Assembly: GCF_000243695.2 (NCBI RefSeq) | Contig: NZ_AHMN02000005.1 | Span: forward strand, 501,001-565,000 | Length of the DNA stretch: 64,000 nucleotides | From: Leptospira kirschneri serovar Cynopteri str. 3522 CT | GTDB taxonomy: Bacteria > Spirochaetota > Leptospiria > Leptospirales > Leptospiraceae | Reading direction: 5' to 3' | Shown: positions 41,253-60,478 of the stretch, one piece after another | Position numbering within the stretch: position 1 is the first letter of the stretch | How the letters are laid out: each line of letters opens with the position of its first letter | Notes under the pieces: model-generated | The model's input: the letters and a program-made list of their open reading frames with translations, nothing else | Databases searched by the model: none | What the model was told of the DNA's origin: nothing | Position numbers and translations under genes: made by a program

Positions 41253-42141
41253 TCACTTCAAAAGTTTTTTAAAAACTTTGAGTATATCAAGTTCAAAACC
41301 TCTATGCTTAAGTTTACCTATGTCTCTCCAAACATTTACCTTCGTGATATGTCCAGTTTGATCCATCGTTAACAATAATACGTCCTTTGATTTTAAATAT
41401 CGATATTCTTCTCGATATAAAAAATTTCTATTCAAGTCGTAATATTCATGCCAAGAAATCTTAGAGCCGGTCGAATCCATATTCGGTCCTTTACTCCAAT
41501 CTGAGAATTTTTCTATTCCAATTTGATATCGATAAATATCACTGAATAAACAATCGAATAAAGACGCATTACCTTCTTGGTTACAATCGGAAAACAAACC
41601 TTTATATTTTTTAGAAGCAAGTTCTTCCGAAACACAAAAATACCCTAAAGAATCGAAATATTTTGAAACGTTATCTAAAATAATTTTTTCATGTTTTTCC
41701 ATTTTAGAAATTTTTCCGAATTCATAATAATTTTCCTTTTGATTATAACTTATGTAAAACGGATTTAAGGTATAGGCAGGAATGATAGAATTGATATAAA
41801 CTTCCAAAATCCTAGCTTGGCCACATTTAATCGCCAATTTTTTATCCCAATCATATTCACTTTGAACATTTGAATTTAATAAAATTCTAATATTCCAAGA
41901 TAAATCCCCTAAATCGTCCATATGTATTTGGCGATAGTTCTTATCTAAAATATTGCTTACTACAATAATCAAAAATTCCACTTCGAATCGTAAATGGATG
42001 TGTCGTCCAAGTATTGATCCTTTTCTTCCATTTTTTGGTTTCTTTGCCCTCAAAAGTAAAACCTAGAATTGTTTTTCTTAAAAGTTTTCTATCCTTTCCG
42101 AAATACTTTAAAGTTTCTTGTATTAGTTGTTTTTGATTCAT
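41253..42141 (-). pseudogene. Unknown gene with frameshift and adjacent MITE
   Basis: Two overlapping open frames appear to be one gene. The first runs from the ATG at 42141 ([40 protein letters not shown]) and dies after 66 codons. The second gives 266 residues from 42053, and its first residues [10 protein letters not shown] are the other-frame reading of the same DNA. Joining at the A-rich run near 42022-42042 gives about 296 residues (...[16 protein letters not shown]...). The C-terminal half reads FSDWSKGP..D and [16 protein letters not shown]. No family is recognised. The MITE copy 7 ends one base upstream of the ATG, so the native promoter and perhaps the original start are gone. Function is probably lost. 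Confidence 0.65.
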
Positions 42142-42243
42142 TAGAGTTGTTGAAAAATTAATTCTCCATCCGTTTCTATTTTATGGAAACGGTCGATTAA
42201 AGCAGTTTTGTTAATTGAACTATGGAATCTCCCAACAACTCTA
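42142..42243. mobile_element. MITE-like inverted-repeat element, copy 7
   Basis: 102 bases from TA to TA. Its left TA is the base pair directly before the ATG of the damaged gene at 41253-42141. If the element plus one TA is removed, the minus strand reads on as MKLKNSVFKIMNQKQ, joining an upstream ATG in frame. That is suggestive of insertion into the 5' end of the gene. Confidence 0.75.
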
Positions 42244-42886
42244 TTTTAAAAACGGAGTTTTTTAATTTCATCTACCAAAGAAAATTTGTTTTCTAATTTT
42301 AGATCACGAAATGTTTCTTACTAACTTCACAAATCGAGAATAATAAAAAAATATAATGCAGCATAAATGAATATCAATGATTTCAATTTAATCTAAAAAA
42401 GATCAAGGCCATTAGTTCAAAAAATAAACTCTGCGATTCATAAAACATTTCTAAACTCAGAAGTAGTACAAATGTTACAACAAATTCTAAGCTCAGTTTA
42501 AAAACAAATTGGTTCGAAAAACACAATAAACACTTTCTCCAGATGCAGCACACTGACTGAGTTTACGAACAGTGTTGAACTCAACAAATTAGAATGAGAG
42601 AATACTTATTTTTTTAGGATGAAAAATTCAATTGTGAATTAGAACATTCGGTTGTAAAAAACTTTGTTCAAACCAGACAGAACTTTCGCCTAAACTGAAT
42701 TACATTTAAATTTAAGTTAAAATTTTATTTTTTGATGAAATTGAGGCATTTTATTTATATATATTAAAAGATTTCAAATTATAGTTTCACAGTTTTTACT
42801 CATTTGTTTCAAATCTCGCTTGACTTCTTATTGTGCGCTGCATAAAATTGGTCTATTCTCAGTGCAGAAAACAGAGGAAAAAACTT
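42244..42886. other. Spacer with phasin-gene promoter
   Basis: 643 bases, AT-rich, without a recognised gene. Only the promoter of the phasin-like gene at its right end stands out. A GAGTT-type fragment lies near 42560-42585. Confidence 0.45.
42820..42848 (+). promoter_or_regulatory. Sigma-70 promoter of the phasin-like gene
   Basis: TTGACT, 17 bases, TAAAAT. Both boxes are one base from consensus and the spacing is optimal. Transcription would start near 42855, leaving a leader of about 30 bases that ends with AGAGG and the ATG at 42887. Confidence 0.75.
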
Positions 42887-43204
42887 ATGGAAAAAGAAAT
42901 CAAAGAAGCGCTTAACTTTGCAATTGGAGCTGCAAAATCACTCCGAGAGCAGGCAGACAGCATTCTTCTGAAAGTTGAAAAAGAATTTAAAGAACTTGCA
43001 TCTAAAGGGGCGCAAGATCAATCCGAGGTCGCTAAAAACCTCAGAAAATACATTGAAGACGCTCTTCACTCAGTCGAAGGAGTTGCAGGCCAAGTTAACT
43101 CTAAAGTAGAGGAAGTAAAATCGAAAGTAAATCAAGGTGTTTCATCTACAAAGGTTCCGTTAAACGGATCAAAAGGAAAAGCTGAAACCGCCGGTAAACA
43201 TTGA
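42887..43204 (+). CDS. Phasin-like helical protein
   Basis: About 105 residues from the ATG at 42887, preferred because AGAGG lies just upstream and because the extra 18 upstream residues look random. The protein is almost wholly helical and amphipathic (FAIGAAKSLREQADSILLKVEKEFKELASKG, then SEVAKNLRKYIEDALHSVEG). It ends with a Gly/Ser/Lys-rich tail. This is the pattern of phasin-superfamily and PHA-granule proteins. The strong promoter suggests high expression. PHA metabolism genes are not present here, so the granule role is uncertain. Confidence 0.8.
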   Translation: MEKEIKEALNFAIGAAKSLREQADSILLKVEKEFKELASKGAQDQSEVAKNLRKYIEDALHSVEGVAGQVNSKVEEVKSKVNQGVSSTKVPLNGSKGKAETAGKH

Positions 43205-43211
43205 TTGTTTT

Positions 43212-43239
43212 CCTTCCTGTGTTTTTACATACAGGAAGG
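43212..43239 (+). terminator. Intrinsic terminator of the phasin-like gene
   Basis: CCTTCCTGT and ACAGGAAGG form a 9-bp stem with a T-rich loop, followed by ATTTT. It starts 8 bases after the stop codon. Confidence 0.75.
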
Positions 43240-43660
43240 ATTTTACATCTCCATAAAATCCAAAACTATACTTTAAAAAAAGAATCAAACAAATTATAAC
43301 TTTATAAAGATGTTGCCTTATAAATATCTATAAAATTACAGATATTAGTTTTTTCATTACTGACATCTACAAGATTGATCGAAGCGGTTTTGTTAATCGC
43401 CATTTTCAAAAACTCTAATGTAAGTTCAGCGAAAGAAAATTTGGGCAAATCCACCGCAGAACCGAGTTTTCAAATCCAGTCAATAAATTACATAAAAGAA
43501 ACTTAATACAATATTTAGTCTTAAGTTACAATAATGTTTGTTTCCTCGAACGTAAGCACATGCTACTATGATCTCTCAAAGTAGCTCAGCATTCCGATCC
43601 TACTGAGCTACAACATAATAATCGCCCTTTCAAATTACACACGTTAAAGAACGATCTAAG
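43240..43660. other. Spacer with decayed repeats
   Basis: 421 bases. A half MITE remains at about 43375-43422 (right half only, ending CAAAAACTCTA). A copy of the CCAGTCAATAAATTACATAAAAG repeat lies at about 43447-43545. No gene is visible. Confidence 0.55.
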
Positions 43661-44347
43661 TTATAGGCTGATTTCGTTTAACAAACTCGGCGCAGAAACA
43701 AGATCGAGCCTTTGGGTCAATCTTTGGATCGCAGAACCACTCTCTTCTTCCATAGGAATTTCAAAAGAAGTATTCATCATAGCTACATTTTGATCGATTT
43801 TTCTTAAAATCAATCGTTTCAAAAGATCTTTTTTAGATCGGAATAACTCTTCGATAGAAATTCCTTTTTGAAAAAACGTTTCCTCAATCAGATCCAAAGT
43901 TTTATAATCGGAAGCGATCGCGGAATAAGTAAAAGAATCCAATTCCATTTCACCTAAAAGATTTTCCCAAAACAAAGAACTTTTACGTTCCATATTCCTG
44001 CACTCATAACCTTGACAGATCGAAGAACCGTAAAACGAATAATTTTGACTCAGAGGATCACCGCTAAAAGTCGGATGAATCATACATCCTATTTTTTTTT
44101 CGAAAGCTCCTAAAAAGGGACAATTATAAGTATGTTCGTCTTTTCTACCGATGGATTCTTCTTTTTTTTCCCGAACCTTTCGATATTCGGCCATCGTCCA
44201 AGGTTTTTGAAAATCTACGGAATTTTTAAATTCTTCCGTTCTTTCTAAAATCAATTTTTGAATTTCTTCTGGTTTTAAGTCCAGGTTAAAGATTCCACAA
44301 CAAGAACCGCATGAAAAATTACCTCTACCTGGTTGACAAAGACTCAA
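43661..44347 (-). CDS. Cys-rich (YkgJ-like) protein downstream of the CHAT gene
   Basis: 228 residues. The N-terminus has a C..G....SCGSCC pattern ([10 protein letters not shown]), and further Cys residues follow in YNCPFLG, IGCMIHP and SICQGYEC. The CxxCC...C...C set is like the YkgJ metal- or Fe-S-binding family. The role is unknown. Its start lies four bases after the CHAT gene stop, so it belongs to the same operon. Since the cluster contains a protease and a sigma factor, it may be an accessory or redox partner; that is a guess. Confidence 0.7.
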   Translation of the reverse strand: MSLCQPGRGNFSCGSCCGIFNLDLKPEEIQKLILERTEEFKNSVDFQKPWTMAEYRKVREKKEESIGRKDEHTYNCPFLGAFEKKIGCMIHPTFSGDPLSQNYSFYGSSICQGYECRNMERKSSLFWENLLGEMELDSFTYSAIASDYKTLDLIEETFFQKGISIEELFRSKKDLLKRLILRKIDQNVAMMNTSFEIPMEEESGSAIQRLTQRLDLVSAPSLLNEISL

Positions 44348-44351
44348 TATA

Positions 44352-46181
44352 TTAAGTATTTTGAATGGACTTTTTTTCCGATTTAAAACCAGGAAAGCTG
44401 AGTTCCAGGTCCTTGGTTTCCGGATTTTCTATCACACTACAAAGCATCGGAACAATAGCCATTTTATTTTCGTTGAATACGATCACCTTACCACGGAACT
44501 TTTCGATCTGCTCACCGATATAATCCTGTTTGACTACGGGTGCAACCACAAGAGAAGTTTCGGGTTTTAGTCCGCGAAAGAAAAGATGATTGTTTGAATT
44601 TGTAGAAACCAAAAAAATACTCGTCTTTTCTAATTCTTCTAATTCCATCAAAAGATTTTCGTAATAGTATTGAAAAGAAATCAAATAACCGTCTGCAGAA
44701 TCTCTTAAAATCTGTCCTCGTCTATAAAGTTCGATCCATTGAATCATCTTTTGGATCGTGTCTTTGTTCACTTGTAGAACTTCTTGAATATTACTGATCA
44801 GTGGGCTAATCTCTAATTTTCTAAAATCCAAAAGACATTGATAGATCAATTCCCACCATTTTTTAATTTCAACTGCATCGTCAGGATTGTTCGGAATGTA
44901 TTTTCCCAAAGAATGATGCTGATGATCGCTAAATATAATTCCGCCTACAATTTTAGAAAATTCCTCAAAAGAATCGATCAAAGATCGAATCAATTCGAAA
45001 GAAGATTCCGTTTCTTCTTTTTGTTTTTGGATGAAATTATAGTAGGAAATTGCAATATTCGAAGGATAAAACTTCGAAATCAAAGTAGGGTTGATGATTT
45101 TTTGAATCGTTTTTCCTTTGGTCGGATCTAGAATCACTTGTTGATTGGGAATTCCATGAAGAGAATAGTTCGTCCAAGTCAAATCATTGGTATCAAAGGT
45201 TCTTCTTGCGTATTCCTTTGCCAAAAAAAGAGATTCCCCAATACTTTTATCGCTAAAAAGATATGTGTAAAACTGAATCGTAAAATTGATCGTATTTTGA
45301 TTGTCTATAATTTCCCAATTGGTTCCGATAAAACTTTTGATACCGGACATCAGAAAAGCTCCGGCAAAATTGTTCATCAAATCGGAATTGAGGGTTCTAG
45401 ATGCGTTTGAATTGGATTGGCAGGAATTTGAAAATACTAAGTCCGTATTAAATCCAGAATTTTTGATTTCTCTTGCTTTTAAAATTTTGCCTTCGGAGAT
45501 TTGCCAACCGTTTTCTAAAGGATCATCCGAAAAATAAAGATGCCCCGAGTAGTGAATGATATTCTTACCTTTAATCAAAGAAAGAAGTTTAAGTTTTGTA
45601 ACCTGTCTTCCTCCAATAAATTCGATCTCTAATCGAGAAGAAGAAACCTTTTCACTTAGTACTCTAAAAAGTTGTTCTCCTTCTTTTTGAGCCCACTCTA
45701 AATCTTCAGTTGGGTCCGCGACGATCAACATTCTTAACTTTTCTTTTTCTTTAAAAACGTTTTGACTGGATTCTCCTCGAACCGTTTTTCCTATAAAAAA
45801 TTTGTCCGACAAAAAACAAGTTCCATCATGTAACAATTCCCATGGAATTACACCAAGTTTTGGATCCATGTTTAGATGAAGATATTTTTCGGTAGTAAGT
45901 CTTAGCTTTTCTTGGATTGGACCTGGAAAAAATTGATCGTAAAAAGTTTCTCCTAGAATTTTCAATTCATGAAGAATTTCAGTTTCTAAAGTTTTGTGGT
46001 TCATTCCTTTGGAATTGACCGCATTAGAAACTCGAACTAAATTTTCAATTTCCTTAATATACTCTAAGATAAGATCTTCATCGATCGTGGATTGTAAATG
46101 GGATTCCGATCCGCTTCCAGACGTATCTAAAATGTTGAAAACGTTTACGCTTCCGACTCTATCTATAATTAGGTTTAGCAT
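44352..46181 (-). CDS. CHAT-domain (caspase-like) protease
   Basis: 609 residues, soluble. The N-terminal region includes the typical CHAT-adjacent stretch [20 protein letters not shown] (~101-120). The CHAT catalytic dyad is intact: His214 in [11 protein letters not shown] and Cys254 in [30 protein letters not shown] and [14 protein letters not shown] complete the domain (~150-355). Residues ~360-609 are a helical region without a known family; there is no TPR. CHAT proteases cut specific partners, as in the type III-E CRISPR Craspase, where a TPR-CHAT cuts the inhibitor of a sigma factor. Its operon also carries a sigma factor (47324-47995) and an unknown protein, so a similar circuit is plausible. 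Confidence 0.87.
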   Translation of the reverse strand: MLNLIIDRVGSVNVFNILDTSGSGSESHLQSTIDEDLILEYIKEIENLVRVSNAVNSKGMNHKTLETEILHELKILGETFYDQFFPGPIQEKLRLTTEKYLHLNMDPKLGVIPWELLHDGTCFLSDKFFIGKTVRGESSQNVFKEKEKLRMLIVADPTEDLEWAQKEGEQLFRVLSEKVSSSRLEIEFIGGRQVTKLKLLSLIKGKNIIHYSGHLYFSDDPLENGWQISEGKILKAREIKNSGFNTDLVFSNSCQSNSNASRTLNSDLMNNFAGAFLMSGIKSFIGTNWEIIDNQNTINFTIQFYTYLFSDKSIGESLFLAKEYARRTFDTNDLTWTNYSLHGIPNQQVILDPTKGKTIQKIINPTLISKFYPSNIAISYYNFIQKQKEETESSFELIRSLIDSFEEFSKIVGGIIFSDHQHHSLGKYIPNNPDDAVEIKKWWELIYQCLLDFRKLEISPLISNIQEVLQVNKDTIQKMIQWIELYRRGQILRDSADGYLISFQYYYENLLMELEELEKTSIFLVSTNSNNHLFFRGLKPETSLVVAPVVKQDYIGEQIEKFRGKVIVFNENKMAIVPMLCSVIENPETKDLELSFPGFKSEKKSIQNT

Positions 46182-46324
46182 AGTTTAAAATTCCAGGATC
46201 AGATTATAACACTGGAACGTTTTTTCCAGAATTCTTTTTGTCCGGAAAAAATAAAAAGAAATACCTTTTTAAGAATTTACTTCGATTTTATACAGCGTTG
46301 GAAATTTCTTTCCGAAAGACAATT

Positions 46325-47053
<729 letters not shown>

Positions 47054-47057
47054 TTTA

Positions 47058-47304
<247 letters not shown>

Positions 47305-47323
47305 AGGAAGAATAGGAGCAATT

Positions 47324-47995
47324 TTAGCAGTATTCTGCTGTTTTTCTTTCAGTTCTAATATATTTTAGATACAATGAGGTAATTTTATCTTCCATTCGAA
47401 TATTCTCTTCTTCCCGATTGGAAAGTTCCGCCCGGAGATGGAGAATTTTCTCTTTCAATGCTTCCGGAGATAAACCCGTTTTTTCCAGAAGATATTGAAC
47501 TTCATCTTCATTTAAGTTTAAATAATAAATATAGGAAAGTTTAAAAATGACCCGTTTATCAACTCCGATTTCTTCCAAAGCCTGATTGAACCGGTCTGAA
47601 AATTCGCTGGCTTCTTCCTGCATTTCAGGACGTGTATCCGGCTCGTCCTCTATGGTTGCATATTCCTTTCCTTCTTTACTGATTTTTCCTAAATTGGTAA
47701 CCTTGAGTTCTCGTTTGGTTCTTTGCCAATCGATCAACATATTTCTAAGAACTGAATAGAACCAAGTTCTAAAACTGGACTTTCCCTTAAAACTTCCAAA
47801 ACGGGAACCTGTTTTTAATCTTTCAAATGCATAGATAAAAAAATCTCCAGCGTCATCTTCACTCAAATGAAAGATCTTCATCGGGAAATTGTAGATATCT
47901 TCCGAATAGATTTCGAAGAATTGTCTGAGCGCGTCTTCTTCTCCATCTCCACATCGAGAAACGAGATCTAAGGTTTTATCTTTTGACAAATTCAT
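47324..47995 (-). CDS. ECF-type sigma factor, region 2 portion
   Basis: About 223 residues from the ATG at 47995. An earlier start at 48082 is in frame, but it would overlap the divergent M23 gene. Region 2 of sigma-70 is clear: [20 protein letters not shown] and the [22 protein letters not shown] stretch (read as [20 protein letters not shown]). The C-terminus lacks a helix-turn-helix; region 4 lies in the next frame at 47089-47304. It is the first gene of a five-gene cluster on the minus strand and probably drives it. It may be inactive as encoded. Confidence 0.8.
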   Translation of the reverse strand: MNLSKDKTLDLVSRCGDGEEDALRQFFEIYSEDIYNFPMKIFHLSEDDAGDFFIYAFERLKTGSRFGSFKGKSSFRTWFYSVLRNMLIDWQRTKRELKVTNLGKISKEGKEYATIEDEPDTRPEMQEEASEFSDRFNQALEEIGVDKRVIFKLSYIYYLNLNEDEVQYLLEKTGLSPEALKEKILHLRAELSNREEENIRMEDKITSLYLKYIRTERKTAEYC

Positions 47996-48032
47996 TTTGT
48001 ATGAGTTACTTGCACTTAGGTTTGTGTCCTGA

Positions 48033-48932
48033 ATGAAAAAATTTATACTGATTATAATCTGGACCGCGTTCCATCTGAGCATAGAAGCGGAAAATAATAA
48101 AGTACTAAATTATCTAATCCCTGTCAAAACTGATCAACTGGAAAACAAAATTACCTCAACTTTTGGAGAATCTAGAGGGGATCATTTTCACAATGGGCTG
48201 GATATTTCTTCCGCAAACGAGCCCGTACTTGCAATGGCGGATGGAAAAGTTTTGTACAGCCGTTATACGGAGGACCATCCTTTTGAGGATGAATTAGGAA
48301 CCGGAAATTCAGTTTGGTTAGATCATGGATCCGGAAATTTTACTGCTTATTATCACTTAAAAGATGGTAGAATTTCTAAATTACTAAAACCTGATGGAAT
48401 CAAAGCAGGCGATAAAATCGGTATTACAGGCAATTCTGGTCATTCTAGCGGAGCCCATCTCCATTTTGTAGTACTTCGTAAACACGGACTTGAAATTTTA
48501 GACCCTATGAAATTTCTTTCACCCATTCCGGATAGTTCTGCTCCGGAAATTTCCAGTCTTTTAGTTCACGTAAACGGAAAGTTCACAAATATCAACGACG
48601 GAGACAACATCAACCTTTCTAAAGAATTTCCTTTTACGATCTCCATCGTAGACGCAGGAGAAAAAAAATCTCAAAGAAGGGGAATTACTAGAGTTCAATA
48701 TTTTTTAAACGGAGAAGCTCTCCGATCCGCCGATTTCAGCGCCTTACAGTATTCCGCTTCTGAATGGAAAAATCCAGACGGATTCTCTTTTACAAATCTT
48801 TATTATAAAGACCAATATTTGATCGGAAATCTAAATTTAAAATCCGGAGAAAATACGATCAAAGTGGTGGCTTGGGATTTTAGAGGAAACGTAAACGAAA
48901 GAAGTTTCACTTTCTATGTAAGTCGTATCTAA
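48033..48932 (+). CDS. M23-family peptidoglycan endopeptidase
   Basis: 299 residues. A signal peptide ([19 protein letters not shown]) is followed by the complete M23 zinc site: HxxxD at H53 and D57 (HNGLDIS), and HxH at 142-144 (HLHF). The Gly-rich GHSSGAHLH and the GDKIGITG segments match. Unlike the LysM protein at 850-1506 this one should be active. A C-terminal beta domain (~170-299) with an Ig-like pattern ([15 protein letters not shown]) follows. It starts 37 bases from the divergent sigma factor gene. It probably trims peptidoglycan in the periplasm. Confidence 0.9.
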   Translation: MKKFILIIIWTAFHLSIEAENNKVLNYLIPVKTDQLENKITSTFGESRGDHFHNGLDISSANEPVLAMADGKVLYSRYTEDHPFEDELGTGNSVWLDHGSGNFTAYYHLKDGRISKLLKPDGIKAGDKIGITGNSGHSSGAHLHFVVLRKHGLEILDPMKFLSPIPDSSAPEISSLLVHVNGKFTNINDGDNINLSKEFPFTISIVDAGEKKSQRRGITRVQYFLNGEALRSADFSALQYSASEWKNPDGFSFTNLYYKDQYLIGNLNLKSGENTIKVVAWDFRGNVNERSFTFYVSRI

Positions 48933-50167
48933 TGTTTATGGGAAAAGCTTGCATCTGTTCTTTTTTCGGTATATCCGTTAAAAGTTTCATATAATAACTT
49001 TCTTAAGCGATTGGATAATTAATTTTTTCTTACTACGAATTCTCGTTTTTTAAATACTCTTAAAAACACAACGCAGTCTTCCCATATTCTCGAAATAGAA
49101 TCGTAAAACTTTGATTTGTAACAGTTCCCACATAAAATAACATGAGTTCGATGTGAAAGAGATTGAATATCGAGCTTACAAAACAACTCTTAAAAACTCA
49201 GTGGGATAAAACTTTAAATTTCCCAAAAATGTGGAAACTCTTACATTAGAGTTATTGAAAATTCCATAGTGGCAATTAACCAAACTGTTGCAATCGACCA
49301 TTTCCATGAGATGTGGGAACTCTCACAAATCGTGGATTTACCAGTTAAACTTTGAAATTATGGAAACTACTAGGAAATATAAAAAGAATCTCTTCCATGC
49401 GATTTTTACACAAAACCACCGTTTTACGGCCGTCATCAAAATTTAAATCCTATTTTAACGTAGTTCGGTTGAGAAAAAATTTTCTAAAAGTATGAGTTCC
49501 TACAATTATTTGTAAAATCTTGATTTGTAGTTGTTCCTACATCATTTTACAGACAAACCTAAATTTTGTAATAGTTCCCACACTTGAAATACGACAGATT
49601 CAATTGTTATAAACTTCTATTTTATAAATTGTGGTAGTTCCCACATTTAAAAAATCGATCTGTAAAATTCAGATTCCAATTTTTTCAGAATCATGAGTAC
49701 CCGCTCACGTTATTTTAGTGAAGATTCAAGATCGATTGACTCGACAGATTTTTACTACGATTTTATTTCTAAAATCAACTTTTCCGTAAATCCACCAACT
49801 AACGCCGATTTCACGATTTGCGGCAGGGATCAAGGCGGAGTCAATAAATTGATTGAAAGAAAATTTTTTATGAAACTTTCATCCTTCAATTTATTGACTA
49901 TAGCCGCGAGCCCGGTTTCGGAGAAACTAAAATAAATTTTCAGAATACAATCAAATTCTAAAATAAAAAAATACTTTCTCCGAAAGCCGCCCGTCAAGAA
50001 TTATAAAACGTTCTCGACGGAGTCAAGATGAACGAATTTCGATTCGCTCGTTTTAGGACAGAAGACTGTAAAACGGTGAAAGGCTAAGTTTTCTGACGAA
50101 AGACAATCGCAATACCACATCTTTTATAAATACAAATTCATTATATTATAATTATTTAAAATATCAA
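48933..50167. other. Long spacer dense in the GTGGGAACT motif
   Basis: 1235 bases with no credible gene. The motif (with variants GTAGGAACT, GGGAACTCTCACA, AGTTCCCACA) occurs at least nine times between 49118 and 49650, in both orientations. A half MITE lies near 49247-49310. An imperfect stem (GTCAATAAATTGA at 49840 and its complement near 49886-49898) belongs to the CCAGTCAATAA repeat family. The 80-codon open frame at 49693-49935 has no coding character. Confidence 0.65.
49118..49650. repeat. Cluster of GTGGGAACT-type motifs
   Basis: At least eight occurrences of the 8-9-base core in a 530-base stretch, including GATGTGGGAACTCTCACAAA (near 49312), TGAGTTCCTACAA (49490), TTGTTCCTACATC (49530), AATAGTTCCCACAC (49572) and GTAGTTCCCACATT (49635). 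Spacing is irregular and flanks differ, so this is not a CRISPR array. Confidence 0.7.
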
Positions 50168-54192
<4,025 letters not shown>

Positions 54193-55653
54193 TTAACTTT
54201 TTGGAGGTAACGGACCCAACTTTTCCAAAAGCATCTGATTGACGAGTTCCGGATCGGCCTTTCCTTTAGAAACTTTCATCACGTAACCCACAATAGCGCC
54301 TAACGCACGATCCTTTCCACTTTTGTATTTTGTGACCGCATCTTGGTTGTTTGCAATGGCCTCGTCCACAATTCTTTCAATTTCTTTATCGTCTCGAACC
54401 ACAATCAGATTTTTTTCGATGACGATGGTTTCCGCGCCTTTATCGGAAGTAAGAAGTTCCTCAAATACTGTTTTAGCAATCTTACCGGAAATTTTTCCAT
54501 CAGCGATTAGCTTAACAAGTTCGCCGATTCTCCGAGCAGAAACAGAAAATTCTGATATTGTAATATTCTCTTTATTGACAATACCTAAAATCTCATCCTT
54601 AACCCAGTTGGATGTTTTTTTAGCGTCTCCAGAAACTTTCAAAGCGTCTTCAAAATAGTCCGCAATTTCTCTTTCCGCGGTTAAAACCTCCGCGTCGTAT
54701 TTAGGAAGACCCAATTTCTCCATAAAACGATTTTTTCTTTCGTTCGGAAGTTCCGGAAGTTTTGAACGAACCGACTCCACCGTTTCTTTTTGAAGAACAA
54801 TCACGGGTAAATCCGGATCTGGGAAGTAACGATAGTCATGACTCATTTCTTTGGTTCTCATCGTTACGGTTTTATTAGAAACGGAATCCCAAAGTTTAGT
54901 TTGTTGCTGAAACGTCTTTCCTTCCAAAGCCATTTCTTTTTGCCATTCTACTTCGTAGTCAATTGCGGCTTTAACGGCTTTGAAAGAATTTAGATTTTTA
55001 ATTTCAACTCTGGTTCCGAACTTGTCCGAGCCTTTAGGACGAATCGAAACGTTCGCATCACAACGAAGAGAACCTTCTTCCATATTACAATCCGAAACTC
55101 GAATATATTTCAAAACCGATTTTAAAGAATTAAGATAGTAATATGCTTCGTCCGAAGAACGCATGTCCGGTTCAGAAACGATTTCGATCAAAGGAGTCCC
55201 CGCTCTATTCAAATCTACATAAGACTGAGGAATGTTCGGATCTGCAGAATGAATGAGTTTGCCCGCATCCTCTTCTAAATGAATTCGAGTCAGTCTCACA
55301 TAACGAGCAGAATCTTCCCCTTTGATCGTAAAGGTAACTCCTCCACCAATACAAATCGGCTTATCAAACTGAGAAATTTGATACCCTTTCGGAAGATCCG
55401 GATAGAAATAATTTTTACGATCAAATTTAGTAAACAAAGTAATTTCACAACCAAATGCAAGTCCGGCCATAATCGCTTTTTCTAAAGCCATTTCGTTAAG
55501 AACCGGTAACGCACCAGGCAATCCCAAACAAACCGGATTGGTTTGAGAATTTGGAGGAGAACCGAACTTAGTCGCGCTTGTAGAGAATATCTTCGATTCC
55601 GTATTGAGCTGAGCGTGGACCTCAAGTCCTATGATCGTTTCAAATTCTGCCAA
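54193..55653 (-). CDS. gatB: Asp/Glu-tRNA amidotransferase subunit B
   Basis: 486 residues, the usual GatB length. It starts with TTG at 55653, preceded by AGGAG at a good distance. The N-terminus ([22 protein letters not shown]) is the family signature. The catalytic domain reads [17 protein letters not shown] (~83-99) and HLEEDAGK (~125-132). The C-terminal tail (~330-486) is the helical YqeY-like domain that grips tRNA. GatB works in the GatCAB complex to convert Glu-tRNA(Gln) to Gln-tRNA(Gln). gatA and gatC are not in the window. Confidence 0.95.
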   Translation of the reverse strand: MAEFETIIGLEVHAQLNTESKIFSTSATKFGSPPNSQTNPVCLGLPGALPVLNEMALEKAIMAGLAFGCEITLFTKFDRKNYFYPDLPKGYQISQFDKPICIGGGVTFTIKGEDSARYVRLTRIHLEEDAGKLIHSADPNIPQSYVDLNRAGTPLIEIVSEPDMRSSDEAYYYLNSLKSVLKYIRVSDCNMEEGSLRCDANVSIRPKGSDKFGTRVEIKNLNSFKAVKAAIDYEVEWQKEMALEGKTFQQQTKLWDSVSNKTVTMRTKEMSHDYRYFPDPDLPVIVLQKETVESVRSKLPELPNERKNRFMEKLGLPKYDAEVLTAEREIADYFEDALKVSGDAKKTSNWVKDEILGIVNKENITISEFSVSARRIGELVKLIADGKISGKIAKTVFEELLTSDKGAETIVIEKNLIVVRDDKEIERIVDEAIANNQDAVTKYKSGKDRALGAIVGYVMKVSKGKADPELVNQMLLEKLGPLPPKS

Positions 55654-55747
55654 CTGTATCTCCTTTTCCGGATTGTCATCCCAATCAGATCGAGGAATCT
55701 ATCCCTAATCCAACGATCTCTAAATGTAGTCTGAGGAAAGCGGAATT

Positions 55748-57288
<1,541 letters not shown>

Positions 57289-57324
57289 ATTTGGAACAGC
57301 AAATCGGTATATAATAAAAATCGA

Positions 57325-58068
<744 letters not shown>

Positions 58069-58072
58069 AATT

Positions 58073-58300
58073 GTGAAGACAATTTTTGGAATTTTCCTTC
58101 TTATCGTAATTTATCTAAGCATTTATTTTTCTTTAACAATATTAAATTTTTGGATTTTACTCTCTACGTTTTCAGTTGTCCATATAGGACTTTTTCAAAC
58201 GTTCCGAGAAAATTTAAATTTCAGATTTTATATTTTCACTGCAATTCTTCATTTGTTTATGATATTTTGTTTAAATCTTTATTTTAAACAGACAAATTAA
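58073..58300 (+). CDS. Small membrane protein
   Basis: 75 residues starting at GTG, four bases after the MORN gene stop. Two or three hydrophobic segments are visible (TIFGIFLLIVIYLSIYFSLTI, NFWILLSTFSVVHIGL, FYIFTAILHLFMIFCLNLYF). No family is recognised. No ribosome site is obvious, so the start is weak; being short and hydrophobic it could also be chance. Confidence 0.4.
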   Translation: MKTIFGIFLLIVIYLSIYFSLTILNFWILLSTFSVVHIGLFQTFRENLNFRFYIFTAILHLFMIFCLNLYFKQTN

Positions 58301-58487
58301 ATTTCGCTTTCGACGAATCCATCTAAATACTGCTTAAATATTCATACTTTCTAATGCTGCATTACCCATTGGTTAAAATTTTAAAAACAGTTTAAAAAAA
58401 TTTACTACCCTGACACATCAAAATAATACTATGCCAAACTTATGCAAAAAACTTAACTTTTACATTTTATCGGGCAACTAGATAAAA

Positions 58488-58523
58488 TCCATAACCAACC
58501 CCACAAGTATTTGGATCTCAATA
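58488..58523. repeat. 36-base dispersed repeat, occupied by a MITE
   Basis: Identical to 36395-36430. The final TA is also the left border of MITE copy 8. Confidence 0.85.
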
Positions 58524-58624
58524 GAGTTGTTGAAAAATGAATTCTTCATCTGTTTGTATTGGATTAAAATGGGCAATTGAAGCAATTTTACGAATCTTCA
58601 CTATGGAATTTTTCAACAACTCTA
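58522..58624. mobile_element. MITE-like inverted-repeat element, copy 8
   Basis: 103 bases from TA to TA, in the orientation of copy 3. Its left neighbour is the 36-base repeat. Comparison with the unoccupied copy at 36395 shows where it landed: at the TA of CTCAATA. Confidence 0.85.
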
Positions 58625-58773
58625 TTTTATAAATCTAATTTTTCCCAAAAAATAAATTGCAGGAACTAACAAATTTTGCAGAGATTCAAAAAAGATTGAT
58701 TATAAAGTTTTGAGACAGACTCTTAGTAAATTTTAAGTATTTTCAAAAATTCGAATATTATAAAAAAAGAATC

Positions 58774-58800
58774 TACGAAAAACAGTTTTTACCTTTCGTA
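58774..58800 (-). terminator. Probable terminator of pckA
   Basis: On the minus strand TACGAAA and TTTCGTA form a stem, followed by GATTCTTTTTTT. It lies 25 bases past the pckA stop. Confidence 0.65.
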
Positions 58801-58824
58801 AATTCTTCTTCCCGAAGATTAAAA

Positions 58825-60417
<1,593 letters not shown>

Positions 60418-60444
60418 CTGATTGCTCCTTGGGAATTCTATTTC

Positions 60445-60473
60445 AAGTATTTTACTCTAAAGTGGAAAGTCAA
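60445..60473 (-). promoter_or_regulatory. Candidate promoter of pckA
   Basis: On the minus strand TTGACT, 17 bases, ATACTT. It lies about 30-55 bases upstream of the pckA start. The -10 box is weak. Confidence 0.5.
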
Positions 60474-60478
60474 TCGAT

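Larger units (their letters stand above)
58301..58824. other. Spacer with the occupied repeat site and element copy 8
   Basis: 524 bases. The 36-base repeat at 58488-58523 ends at MITE copy 8 (58522-58624), then AAATCTAATTT continues. The pckA terminator follows at 58774-58800. No gene is visible. Confidence 0.6.

Noticed and set aside
49118..49650. Possible CRISPR array
   Set aside because: Motif copies are only 9-16 bases, occur in both orientations and have irregular spacing; no cas gene is near.
49693..49935. 80-codon open frame in the long spacer before dnaE
   Set aside because: No ribosome site, composition not protein-like, and includes the hairpin of a dispersed repeat.
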